DNA of 5,818 nucleotides from contig JBBRDB010000172.1 of assembly GCA_038204345.1 (NCBI GenBank), positions 1 to 5,818 on the forward strand, in the 5' to 3' direction. Each line of letters opens with the position of its first letter. Position 1 is the first letter of the stretch. The DNA is from JAHJSA01 sp038204345 (GTDB lineage Bacteria > Actinomycetota > Thermoleophilia > RBG-16-64-13). A model generated the notes under the pieces. It was not told the origin of the DNA and made no database searches. It was given only the letters and a program-made list of their open reading frames with translations. The translations under genes and the position numbers were made by a program. Of the stretch, positions 1 to 5,418 are shown piece by piece.

Positions 1-672
1 CATCAACTCGTACACGAACAGTCCGCCACCCAGGTGCGCGAGAACGATGGTGAGGTCGGGGTGCCGGCGTGCGAACTCGTAGCAGGGCCCCGGCGTGTTC
101 GCTCCCTTGCCCGGGTAGTCGTGCCCAACCGGCTCGTTGGCATGGATGTTGAGGGGCAGGCCCCGCTCGACGAGCACGCCGGCGACCAGGTCCAACCCCG
201 GCGATTCCTCCAATGAGAACCCCTGGCCGTCGGGGAAGAGTTCCCCGCATCCCGCGAGGCCCGCGTCCAGGCAACGCTCAAGTTCCCGTTCGGCGCCGGG
301 CAGCTCCGGGGACACGCACGCAAGACCGGTAAGACGGTCTGGGTGGGCCCTCACCGCCTCGATCACGTAGTCGTTGGTGTCGCGGCATAAGCCTTGGTCA
401 CGGTAGGCGAAGCCGAATATCACCGAACGATCCACTCCGGTGGCATCCATCTCCTCGAGCACGCGCTCGTGGGGGACCATGCGCGAGGCGGGATCGGCGT
501 AGAGCGTACGGAACCACACGTCCTTGTCCGTGTACGCCTGCCGCTCGCGAATCACCTCAGGCGAGAACACGTGCACGTGCACGTCGACAATGGGGCCGTT
601 GGGGCGCGCGGCCGTCGCGGACGTGGGTCCTGAGTCGCTCGTAGGGGAGGGTGCTGAATTGCTCACGGTCAT
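1..672 (-). CDS. Amidohydrolase-2 family metal-dependent hydrolase, C-terminus cut off by window edge
   Basis: Seen: an open minus-strand frame of 224 codons from ATG at 672 runs off the left edge. After about 27 Ser/Pro/Thr/Ala-rich residues comes VDVHVHVF, the HxH metal-binding pair (H32, H34) at the end of the first strand of an amidohydrolase TIM barrel. Further likely ligands are H177 (in LNIHANEP) and H213 (in VLAHLGGG). The segment at residues 71-85 (VLEEMDATGVDRSVI) is the usual early helix-strand of this family. Known: family members are hydrolases or decarboxylases of about 270-330 residues, so the missing part should include the catalytic Asp near the last strands. The substrate cannot be told. 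The gene begins 19 nt after ddl with no clear Shine-Dalgarno, so it is probably co-transcribed and possibly translationally coupled. The low-complexity N-terminus may be unstructured; no better in-frame start is visible. The family call is firm and the function is unknown. Confidence 0.88.
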   Translation of the reverse strand, partial: MTVSNSAPSPTSDSGPTSATAARPNGPIVDVHVHVFSPEVIRERQAYTDKDVWFRTLYADPASRMVPHERVLEEMDATGVDRSVIFGFAYRDQGLCRDTNDYVIEAVRAHPDRLTGLACVSPELPGAERELERCLDAGLAGCGELFPDGQGFSLEESPGLDLVAGVLVERGLPLNIHANEPVGHDYPGKGANTPGPCYEFARRHPDLTIVLAHLGGGLFVYELM

Positions 673-691
673 GTGGCCGACGTCGGAGGCT

Positions 692-1633
692 CTATGCCGA
701 CAAAGCCGCAGAATGCAGGATAGTCTCGACCAACTCCTCGTAGCCGATGCCCGCTTCCCGAGCCTGGGCCGGAAGGTCGGAGAGGTCGGTCATGCCGGGC
801 AGGGTGTTGACCTCGGTGAAGTAGGGGACGTCGTCGCCGGCGACCATGAAATCCACTCGGGCGTAGCCTCTGCAGCCTACCGCTCTGAAAGCCGCCACGC
901 TCAGGCGTCCGGCCTCCGCCGCCACCGTCGCGGAGAGGCGGGCCGGCAGGATGAACTCGGTCATCCCTTCGGTGTACTTCGCTTCGTAATCGTAGAACTC
1001 GTTCTTGGGGACCAACTCGAGGATGGGCAGCACCTGCAGGGATTCCCCGCGCTGGATCACTCCCACCGTGATCTCTCTGCCGGGCACGAAGCGCTCCACG
1101 AACATGCGTCCATACGAGCGCCGGCCCTCGTCGAGGGCCGCGGTCATGCTGGGGACATCGCCGCACTTGGAAACCCCGAGACTCGACCCTTCCTCCACCG
1201 GCTTGACCATGACCGGAGTCCCCAGAGTGTCGGCGGCGCGCCGAGCGGCCTCGCCCGCATCTTCAGAGTCGCCCAACTCGCAGAAGTCGGGAGTAGGCAC
1301 GCCCCCATGACGGACGATCTTCTTGCTGGCCACCTTGTTCATGCCGAGCGCGGAAGCCAGGACCCCCGAGCCGGTGTAGGGGATCCCCATGACTTCGAGC
1401 AACCCCTGGAGGGTGCCGTCCTCCGCGTAGCGGCCGTGGACCGCGAGGAAGGCGATCTCGATGCGCTCGTCGGCGAGCCGGGTAGCCACGTCCCGCAGGG
1501 CGTCGATGCGGACCACGTCGTAGCCGAGGGACTGCAGAGCACGAAAGCAGTTCTCGCCCGAGCGCAGGGAGACCTCGCGCTCCCCCGACAAGCCCCCCAT
1601 GAGGACGCCGATTCTCTTGGCCTTCAGATCCAC
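692..1633 (-). CDS. ddl: D-alanine--D-alanine ligase
   Basis: This cytoplasmic ATP-grasp enzyme joins two D-alanines, using ATP, to make the dipeptide that MurF adds to the peptidoglycan precursor. The 313 residues match the usual Ddl length. Seen: N-terminal substrate motif GGLSGEREVSL (E18), HGRYAEDGTLQGLLE (66-80), the GMNK loop (97-100), ATP-grasp lysine and loop in VKPVEEGSSLGVSK (K144, S150), the omega-loop FYDYEAKY (213-220, with Y216 as in D-Ala-specific Ddl rather than VanA-type ligases), and metal ligands D261, E274 and N276 in RVDF and TEVNTLPGMT. One oddity is LSDLP at 284-288, where Escherichia coli DdlB has HSLVP; S285 keeps the carboxylate-binding serine. The start is GTG: no upstream in-frame start is better, and an extended -10 box lies six bases before it. 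The gene is not in a murC/ftsQ-type division cluster here. It is followed by an amidohydrolase gene 19 nt downstream. Confidence 0.97.
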   Translation of the reverse strand: MDLKAKRIGVLMGGLSGEREVSLRSGENCFRALQSLGYDVVRIDALRDVATRLADERIEIAFLAVHGRYAEDGTLQGLLEVMGIPYTGSGVLASALGMNKVASKKIVRHGGVPTPDFCELGDSEDAGEAARRAADTLGTPVMVKPVEEGSSLGVSKCGDVPSMTAALDEGRRSYGRMFVERFVPGREITVGVIQRGESLQVLPILELVPKNEFYDYEAKYTEGMTEFILPARLSATVAAEAGRLSVAAFRAVGCRGYARVDFMVAGDDVPYFTEVNTLPGMTDLSDLPAQAREAGIGYEELVETILHSAALSA

Positions 1634-1639
1634 GGGTGA

Positions 1640-1648
1640 ATCGTAGCA
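1640..1648 (-). promoter_or_regulatory. Extended -10 promoter giving a leaderless ddl transcript
   Basis: On the minus strand TGC-TACGAT (TG-N-TANNNT) is followed by six bases and then the GTG of ddl. With the last T at -7, transcription would begin at 1633, the G of the start codon. There is no Shine-Dalgarno-like sequence before the GTG, which fits leaderless initiation. No convincing -35 box lies 17 bases upstream; extended -10 promoters often lack one. Inferred from sequence only. Confidence 0.55.
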
Positions 1649-1657
1649 CAGCGACCG

Positions 1658-1675
1658 GAGCCGCCGACGCGGCTC
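1658..1675 (-). other. Inverted repeat between the GGDEF-like gene and ddl
   Basis: A perfect 6-bp stem (GAGCCG/CGGCTC) with a 6-base loop lies 28 nt past the stop of the GGDEF-like gene and just upstream of the ddl -10 box. There is no T-run on the minus-strand side. It may be a weak intrinsic terminator for the upstream gene or an operator overlapping the ddl promoter. A 6-bp stem in GC-rich DNA could also be chance. Confidence 0.3.
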
Positions 1676-1703
1676 GCTTTACCTGCCCTCAATGCAGCTT
1701 CCT

Positions 1704-2582
1704 CTAGCGTGCCACCGATACTCTGGCACCCACCGGGGCTGCGAGGGAGGAGGCGGGGCGCCACGCCGACCGCGCGTGCGAGGCGGCCTCGGCACTCGCC
1801 ACCAACTCGTCGGCCGTGTAGCCGTCCCTGGGGAAAACGGCATACCCGACGAGGCTGTCGATCTTGCGACCTTCCACCAAGTGCCGGTTCGCGGCCTTCG
1901 AAACCGCCAACGCCAACTCGGAAGCCTCGAGCGACCCGCACACCGGCCCGGCCAGGGCAAGCAGATCTTCGCCCAGGCGGAAGGCCTCGGAATCGGGCCC
2001 CATCTCGCGCCGGGCGCGTCGCGCCACCGCAGCCACGGAACGTTCCGCAGAGTCGCGCCCGTAGTAGGACACGAGCTCGTGGAACCGGTTTACCTGGATC
2101 GTGAGCACTCCGAAGCACTCGTCGGGTCCCGCCTCCGCCTCCTGCACCCGCACGAGTTCTCGGAAGCAGGCAGAGGTCCTCAAACCGGTGGCCGGGTCTA
2201 CGAGGAGGTCCCTGCGCGCGAGCGCCTTCTCCTGACGCGACCTGATGAACACCGAGGTCGCCAGGCCCACGATCCAGGAGCCGACCAAGGGCGTGAGGAG
2301 CCAGGTGGGCCTACCCCAGAGCACCAGGGGGAGCGTCAACGCCACGTCGAACAACGCCAACAGGTAACCGAGGCCCAGGTCGTCGCGAAACACCACGGTC
2401 AACCTCAGGGCCCACAGCGCGTAGAGGATCAGGATGAGGGAGTAGAGGGCAGAAAAAAGGCCCACCCGCAAACCGAAGACGGATGGGCCGAAGAGAGCGA
2501 GGAGCCCGAGGAGTGGGAGGCGATAGCGCCCCTTTGAATGCTCCCCAGAGCATCTGCGATTGGCTGTCGTTAAGGCACCCAT
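1704..2582 (-). CDS. Membrane protein with degenerate GGDEF domain
   Basis: Seen, 292 residues: about four hydrophobic segments fill the N-terminal part (roughly residues 22-38, 41-64, 71-89, 94-113). A cytoplasmic GGDEF-fold domain follows: DPATGL (129-134, usual DPLTGL), FGVLTIQVNRF (157-167), RLGEDLLAL (202-210) and GYAVFPRDGYTADEL near the C-terminus, the typical end of the domain. Known: active diguanylate cyclases bind metal with Asp residues in a DxDxF strand and catalyse through GG(D/E)EF. Here the aspartates are Q163 and N165, and the signature reads GEDLL. Inference: it is not an active cyclase, and more likely a structural or signalling relic that may bind nucleotide or a partner. 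No separate N-terminal sensor domain is recognisable. ATG at 2582 lies about 8 nt after the predicted transcription start and has no Shine-Dalgarno. It is divergent from the sigma-factor operon and upstream of ddl on the same strand. Confidence 0.85.
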   Translation of the reverse strand: MGALTTANRRCSGEHSKGRYRLPLLGLLALFGPSVFGLRVGLFSALYSLILILYALWALRLTVVFRDDLGLGYLLALFDVALTLPLVLWGRPTWLLTPLVGSWIVGLATSVFIRSRQEKALARRDLLVDPATGLRTSACFRELVRVQEAEAGPDECFGVLTIQVNRFHELVSYYGRDSAERSVAAVARRARREMGPDSEAFRLGEDLLALAGPVCGSLEASELALAVSKAANRHLVEGRKIDSLVGYAVFPRDGYTADELVASAEAASHARSAWRPASSLAAPVGARVSVAR

Positions 2583-2596
2583 GTGATTCTGATTGC

Positions 2597-2625
2597 ACTA
2601 TAGGATAAATGAAACGCCAACGCAA
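2597..2625 (-). promoter_or_regulatory. Sigma70-type promoter for the GGDEF-like gene
   Basis: On the minus strand TTGCGT (2625-2620) and TATAGT (2602-2597) are separated by exactly 17 bases, within an AT-rich island. The predicted start of transcription is near 2590, leaving a leader of about 8 nt before ATG 2582. This is the best consensus promoter in the window. Confidence 0.7.
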
Positions 2626-2632
2626 GAGAAAT

Positions 2633-2641
2633 TGCTAAACT
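2633..2641 (+). promoter_or_regulatory. Extended -10 element upstream of the sigma operon
   Basis: TGC-TAAACT is followed by AAATAA and then ATG at 2648. This is the same TGC-TANNNT-N6-start geometry seen before ddl. Predicted transcription begins at 2648, the A of that ATG. It would drive a leaderless small ORF and then the sigma gene, whose ATG would lie about 122 nt into the transcript. There is no good -35 box. Inferred from pattern only. Confidence 0.45.
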
Positions 2642-2647
2642 AAATAA

Positions 2648-2806
2648 ATGAAATATGAGCCCTTTTCGGAGGCTGCACATGACTCCTTGCTCGGTCGCGT
2701 GAGGAAGGGTGATGCAGGGGACGCAGCATCGGTGAAACTTCCGAGCCGAAAGACCCGTACCGAGGTGCGATGGAGGCCATTCTCACGAACATACGGGTGC
2801 ACGTGA
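2648..2806 (+). CDS. Possible 52-residue leaderless small ORF overlapping the sigma gene start
   Basis: Seen: ATG at 2648 opens 52 codons ending in TGA at 2804-2806, in a different frame from the sigma gene and overlapping its first 37 bases. It has no Shine-Dalgarno, but an extended -10 box sits six bases upstream, as for ddl. The stop overlaps an in-frame GTG of the sigma gene as GTGA (2803-2806), a common coupling arrangement. The product is basic, with a segment LLGRVRKGDAGDAASV that resembles the opening helix of ECF sigma region 2 (typically LLxRVxxGDxxAF). It could be a leader peptide coupling translation to the sigma gene, a decayed sigma-factor N-terminus, or chance. Against coding: third-position GC looks lower than in the neighbouring genes and no family match is known to me. 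Confidence 0.3.
   Translation: MKYEPFSEAAHDSLLGRVRKGDAGDAASVKLPSRKTRTEVRWRPFSRTYGCT
2733..2759 (+). promoter_or_regulatory. Candidate ECF-sigma promoter (autoregulation)
   Basis: TGAAAC (2733-2738, followed by TT) and CGTA (2756-2759) are separated by 17 bases. Known: Bacillus sigma-W and sigma-M promoters read TGAAAC-N16-CGTA or CGTC, and many ECF promoters have an AAC-containing -35. Lying just before an ECF sigma gene it is a natural autoregulatory site. Transcription would begin near 2766, only a few bases before ATG 2770 and about 37 before the alternative GTG at 2803. Confidence 0.45.
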
Positions 2807-3375
2807 ACCGCCAGGGCACCGACGAAGACCTGGCTGCGCTGGCGCAGAAGGGCGACCTCCCGGCGTACGAAAGCCTGGTGGGCCGCTACCAGAGATTCGT
2901 GTTCCGGGTCTTGTGGTCGCGCACCGGTTTCTCCCGGGAGGATGTGGAGGACCTCACCCAGGACACGTTCGTGAGAGCCTGGAAACGACTGGATACCTAC
3001 GACCCGACCCGACCCTTCAAGGCCTGGATCGCCAAGATCGCCGCCAACGTGGCTATCGATCGTCACCGCAGCAACCTGCGTCGACCCCTCACCACCGAGA
3101 TCACCGAGGCCGAGAACACCGTGCCCTCGAACGCTCCCGATCCTGCCTCGGCCACGATCAGCGCTGAACAAAGACGCCGGCTCCTGCTGCGCGTCAAGAA
3201 ATTGCCCGACCACTACCGCGAGGTCGTGGTGCTCAGGTTCATCGAAGAACAATCGTACGAGGAGATCGCCGAGGCCCTCGATCTGCCGTTGGGCTCGGTG
3301 AAGACGCGCATATTCCGGGGCAGGGAGCTGCTCAAGCAGAGTCTCGAGCCAGCACTCGCCGAAGGAGAGTCATGA
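2770..3375 (+). CDS. ECF-family RNA polymerase sigma factor
   Basis: Seen, 201 residues, normal for the family. Region 2 spans about residues 20-100: GDLPAYESLVGRYQRFVFRV, then the -10-recognition and core-binding helix EDLTQDTFVRAWKRLDTYD and FKAWIAKIAANVAIDRHRS. A variable linker (about 101-134) leads to region 4 (about 135-192): LPDHYREVVVLRF, SYEEIAEALDLPLGSVKTRIFRGRELL, the helix-turn-helix that reads the -35 element. Regions 1 and 3 are absent, which defines ECF sigmas. Its role is to direct RNA polymerase to a small regulon, probably for envelope or stress functions, under control of the anti-sigma encoded next. The start at ATG 2770 has GAGG at 2762-2765 but a short 4-base spacer. GTG at 2797 or 2803 would leave the domain intact and cannot be excluded. 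The stop overlaps the anti-sigma start by ATGA. The signal is unknown. Confidence 0.97.
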   Translation: MEAILTNIRVHVNRQGTDEDLAALAQKGDLPAYESLVGRYQRFVFRVLWSRTGFSREDVEDLTQDTFVRAWKRLDTYDPTRPFKAWIAKIAANVAIDRHRSNLRRPLTTEITEAENTVPSNAPDPASATISAEQRRRLLLRVKKLPDHYREVVVLRFIEEQSYEEIAEALDLPLGSVKTRIFRGRELLKQSLEPALAEGES

Positions 3376-3935
3376 CCATGGACTGCCTTTCGAACGAACA
3401 ACTCTTCTTCTACTCCGAGGGCCTGCTGGAGGCAGACGAGACCCGTAGGATCGCGGCCCACCTGCAGTCGTGCGAATCGTGCGCTGCTCGCTACCTCGAG
3501 GAGATCGAACTGACAGTGGCCCTGCGCGAACTGCCGGCCCCGCTGCCGTCTGCCGCGATGCCCGGCCGGGTGATCTCGCAGATACGCGCGGCCCGGGCCC
3601 GCACCTTCTCGCTGTGGTGGTGGGCGGTTGCCTTCGGCCTTCTGGTGGCTTCCGGCCTGCGCTGGTTCCCGGCCGGCGATCTCTCGCCCGAGAAGGCCGC
3701 CCTTTCCTTGACGGAGTTCTTGTCGGACGGCGCGATCGCCGTCGTCCAGCTAGTGGCGCGCTTGAGCGATCTGAACACCTGGAGTCACCTGGGGCGCGCG
3801 ATGCTCACACTGGCCGAGATGGCTGCCCAATCGCCGCTCTGGCTGGCGAGTTCGGTGACCGCGGTCTTCATGGTGGCGGTGGCCGCGAACGTTCTGTTGT
3901 GGTCCTTGACAAGGCACGCGCTGGTACATCGGTAG
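3372..3935 (+). CDS. Zinc-finger membrane anti-sigma factor
   Basis: Seen, 187 residues. The N-terminal zf-HC2/ZAS domain has C5, H30, C34 and C37 in the H-x3-C-x2-C pattern (AHLQSCESC), preceded by the typical LFFYSEGLLEADE helix. Two hydrophobic helices lie at about 79-98 (rich in Trp: LWWWAVAFGLL) and 156-179. If the ZAS domain is cytoplasmic, the roughly 55 residues between them lie outside the membrane and only a short C-terminus returns inside. Known: ZAS domains clamp their cognate ECF sigma between regions 2 and 4 until a stress signal releases it by conformational change or proteolysis. The start overlaps the sigma stop (ATGA), with AGGAG at 3363-3367. ATG at 3378 has a similar claim and would remove only two residues. 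The extracytoplasmic loop shows no known sensor domain. Family confident, partner inferred from adjacency. Confidence 0.93.
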   Translation: MTMDCLSNEQLFFYSEGLLEADETRRIAAHLQSCESCAARYLEEIELTVALRELPAPLPSAAMPGRVISQIRAARARTFSLWWWAVAFGLLVASGLRWFPAGDLSPEKAALSLTEFLSDGAIAVVQLVARLSDLNTWSHLGRAMLTLAEMAAQSPLWLASSVTAVFMVAVAANVLLWSLTRHALVHR

Positions 3936-3954
3936 AGGGGACGGGGAGCGAGAA

Positions 3955-5220
3955 ATGGAACGCATCAAGAGAAGGACCAAGTTGAGGCAAAGGCCCGCGG
4001 TGGACGGACGGAGAGCCACCGGCGGCAGTTCACCGCGGATGATCCGCGTCGGCATGCTGCTCGTAGTCGTGGCGGTCCTGCTCCTGACGCTCGGCGTCGG
4101 GACGGCCTCCGCGCAGAACACCGAGTTCCGCGTGACGGGCGATCTGTATCTGGGCCCCGAGGAGACGGTCGACGATCTGGTTACCCTCAACGGCGACATC
4201 ACCATCGAAGGTCACGTTCTCCAGAACGCGTTCACTGCCAACGGCGACATCCACGTGCTTCCCGGCGGTCGGGTGGACGGCAACGCGGTCAGCGTCACCG
4301 GCAAGGTGGTCGTGGACGAAGGCGGCTTGGTCTCGGGCGACCAGGTACAGGTGGGCGACGGTGCCGGGCGGGTGAGAGATGCCCGGCCGGTGGTGGTCGA
4401 TCGAAACACGGGCTTCGGCGGCGCGGGTTGGTTCTTCTGGCTTCTGGGTGGCCTGGGGCTGGGCCTGCTTCTCGTGCTCCTGGCCGGCGGTAGCCTGAAG
4501 AGCGTGGGCCACGAGTTGACCACGCGCCCCGCGCGGAGCGCCTTGATCGGCTTCCTCTCTCCGTTCGTGTTGCTCGTCCTGTTCATCATCTTGCTGATAT
4601 CCGTGATCGGGATCCCGGTGGCTCTGCTCATGATCCCCCTCGTTCCCCTCGTCGGCATGTTCGGACTCTTCGCAATCGCCATGTTGGCCGGACAGCGTCT
4701 GCTCGAGATGGTGGGCAGGAGCGGGTTGGGGGACGTGTGGGCGATGCTTGCAGGCGTAGTGCTCCTCAACCTGATCTCGCTCATCCCGGTGGTGGGTGCG
4801 TTGGCCTGGGTCGTAGGCGGTTTTGTCGGGTTCGGCGCCACGGTGTCCCGGGTCTGGGATCACTATCAGGGTCGCAGGGCAGTCCGCGGGGCGGACCGGG
4901 CGGCGGAGGTGTCCGCGGCGCCTGCCGTGGCGCCGCCTACCGGGGCGCCGCCTCTGCCGCCTACCGCGCCGATGCCTCCCTGGGCGCCCTCCCCTGCGCC
5001 TACAGTTCCGCCCGGACCGGCGGCGCCGACGCAGAGCGCCGACGTCGCGGCGCCCGTACCTCTCGTGCCGCTGGTATCGTCTCGTCCTGTCTACACGAAG
5101 GCAGCCGCGCCGTCGGCGTCGCACGCCGCGCCTGAAGTCCAGCCGGAGCCGGATGCGCCGCCCACACCCGCGGCCGATCCAGAGTCGCCGAGCGACCTAG
5201 GACCGCGGTTCCACATCTGA
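3955..5220 (+). CDS. Exported bactofilin-like beta-solenoid membrane protein with Pro/Ala tail
   Basis: Seen, 421 residues in order: a basic 28-residue lead; a hydrophobic signal segment (29-50) ending TASA-QN, a signal-peptidase-like site; a Gly/Asp/Val-rich stretch (about 56-135) of short beta-strand repeats such as TLNGDITIEGHV, FTANGDIHV and VSVTGKVVV; hydrophobic helices at about 159-178, 197-218, 220-246 and 261-297 with turns such as SVIGIP and LIPVVGAL; and a charged then Pro/Ala-rich tail (about 304-421). Known: such repeats resemble bactofilins, cytoplasmic beta-helical polymers; the hydrophobic module resembles one often joined to bactofilin-like repeats. Inference: the solenoid sits outside the cytoplasmic membrane and may scaffold envelope components. 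GGAG (3945-3948) six bases before ATG 3955 supports this start over M29. It lies 19 nt after the anti-sigma gene in the same operon, so is probably controlled by the sigma factor. An alternative is an adhesin-like membrane protein. Coding certain, function tentative. Confidence 0.88.
   Translation: MERIKRRTKLRQRPAVDGRRATGGSSPRMIRVGMLLVVVAVLLLTLGVGTASAQNTEFRVTGDLYLGPEETVDDLVTLNGDITIEGHVLQNAFTANGDIHVLPGGRVDGNAVSVTGKVVVDEGGLVSGDQVQVGDGAGRVRDARPVVVDRNTGFGGAGWFFWLLGGLGLGLLLVLLAGGSLKSVGHELTTRPARSALIGFLSPFVLLVLFIILLISVIGIPVALLMIPLVPLVGMFGLFAIAMLAGQRLLEMVGRSGLGDVWAMLAGVVLLNLISLIPVVGALAWVVGGFVGFGATVSRVWDHYQGRRAVRGADRAAEVSAAPAVAPPTGAPPLPPTAPMPPWAPSPAPTVPPGPAAPTQSADVAAPVPLVPLVSSRPVYTKAAAPSASHAAPEVQPEPDAPPTPAADPESPSDLGPRFHI
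4932..4966 (+). repeat. Short direct repeat in the Pro/Ala tail coding region
   Basis: GCCGCCTACCG occurs at 4932-4942 and again at 4956-4966, within a stretch encoding repeated APP/PPTA-like residues. It is low-complexity coding DNA that may vary in length between strains by slippage. Confidence 0.5.
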
Positions 5221-5242
5221 CGAGCACCATCGGCTGCACGAC

Positions 5243-5383
5243 TTAGCGCCGGTCCGGGGCCTCCCGGGCCGGCGTGAAGACCGGTGCCGCTCGCACGTCA
5301 GTCAATCGCGGTGAGGCTTCGACGTCAACCATCATGCGACGAGGTCGATCCTGCGAGACATTCATGATGCGCAGCTCACTCAT
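5243..5383 (-). CDS. Weak 46-codon minus-strand ORF, hypothetical
   Basis: Seen: ATG at 5383 to TAA at 5243-5245, encoding a charged, Arg-rich peptide beginning MSELRIMNVSQDRPRRMMVD. The frame stays open upstream of the ATG (residues PSSWDAPES) to about 5443, so the ATG may not be a true start. There is no good Shine-Dalgarno and no recognised family. Third-position GC is moderate, below that of the solid genes. It overlaps the terminator-like hairpin of the plus-strand operon, which argues against function. It may be a decayed C-terminal gene fragment, a small gene, or chance. Confidence 0.2.
   Translation of the reverse strand: MSELRIMNVSQDRPRRMMVDVEASPRLTDVRAAPVFTPAREAPDRR
5246..5275 (+). 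terminator. Hairpin downstream of the sigma operon, likely terminator
   Basis: A 12-bp stem (GCGCCGGTCCGG pairing with CCGGGCCGGCGT, two G-U wobbles) closes on the loop GGCCTC, 25 nt after the stop of the bactofilin-like gene. No U-tract follows, so it is either a U-less terminator of the kind proposed in GC-rich bacteria or a 3'-end stabiliser. Confidence 0.5.
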
Positions 5384-5418
5384 GCTCTCAGGCGCATCCC
5401 AGGACGAGGGAACCGGGT

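Noticed and set aside
677..686. Palindrome CCGACGTCGG between ddl and the amidohydrolase gene
   Set aside because: Several 10-bp palindromes are expected by chance in a window this size.
524..1639. Plus-strand ORF of 371 codons opposite ddl
   Set aside because: It lies antisense to a ligase with all its motifs intact; long antisense frames are expected in GC-rich genes.
1692..2537. Plus-strand ORF of 281 codons opposite the GGDEF-like gene
   Set aside because: Low-complexity composition, no recognisable domain, and the opposite strand carries a clear GGDEF fold with a promoter.
2660..2769. Possible riboswitch in the sigma leader (GGGGACGCAG resembles part of the c-di-GMP-I motif; GCTCGG at 2689 pairs with CCGAGC at 2741)
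   Set aside because: The GCAAA bulge, the receptor helices and the second GEMM stem are missing, and only short stems form; no known class fits.
3906..3911. Perfect TTGACA -35-like hexamer near the end of the anti-sigma gene
   Set aside because: It is the coding sequence for a Leu-Thr pair, and no acceptable -10 box lies 16-18 bases downstream.
4030..5124. Minus-strand ORF of 364 codons opposite the bactofilin-like gene
   Set aside because: Extremely Arg/His/Asp-rich product typical of an antisense shadow; the plus-strand gene has a Shine-Dalgarno, signal segment and membrane helices.
5274..5418. tRNA-like or first-half M23 sequence in the gap after the operon hairpin
   Set aside because: No T-loop/acceptor pairing could be built, and none of the three plus frames shows the HxxxD motif or other M23 N-terminal features.
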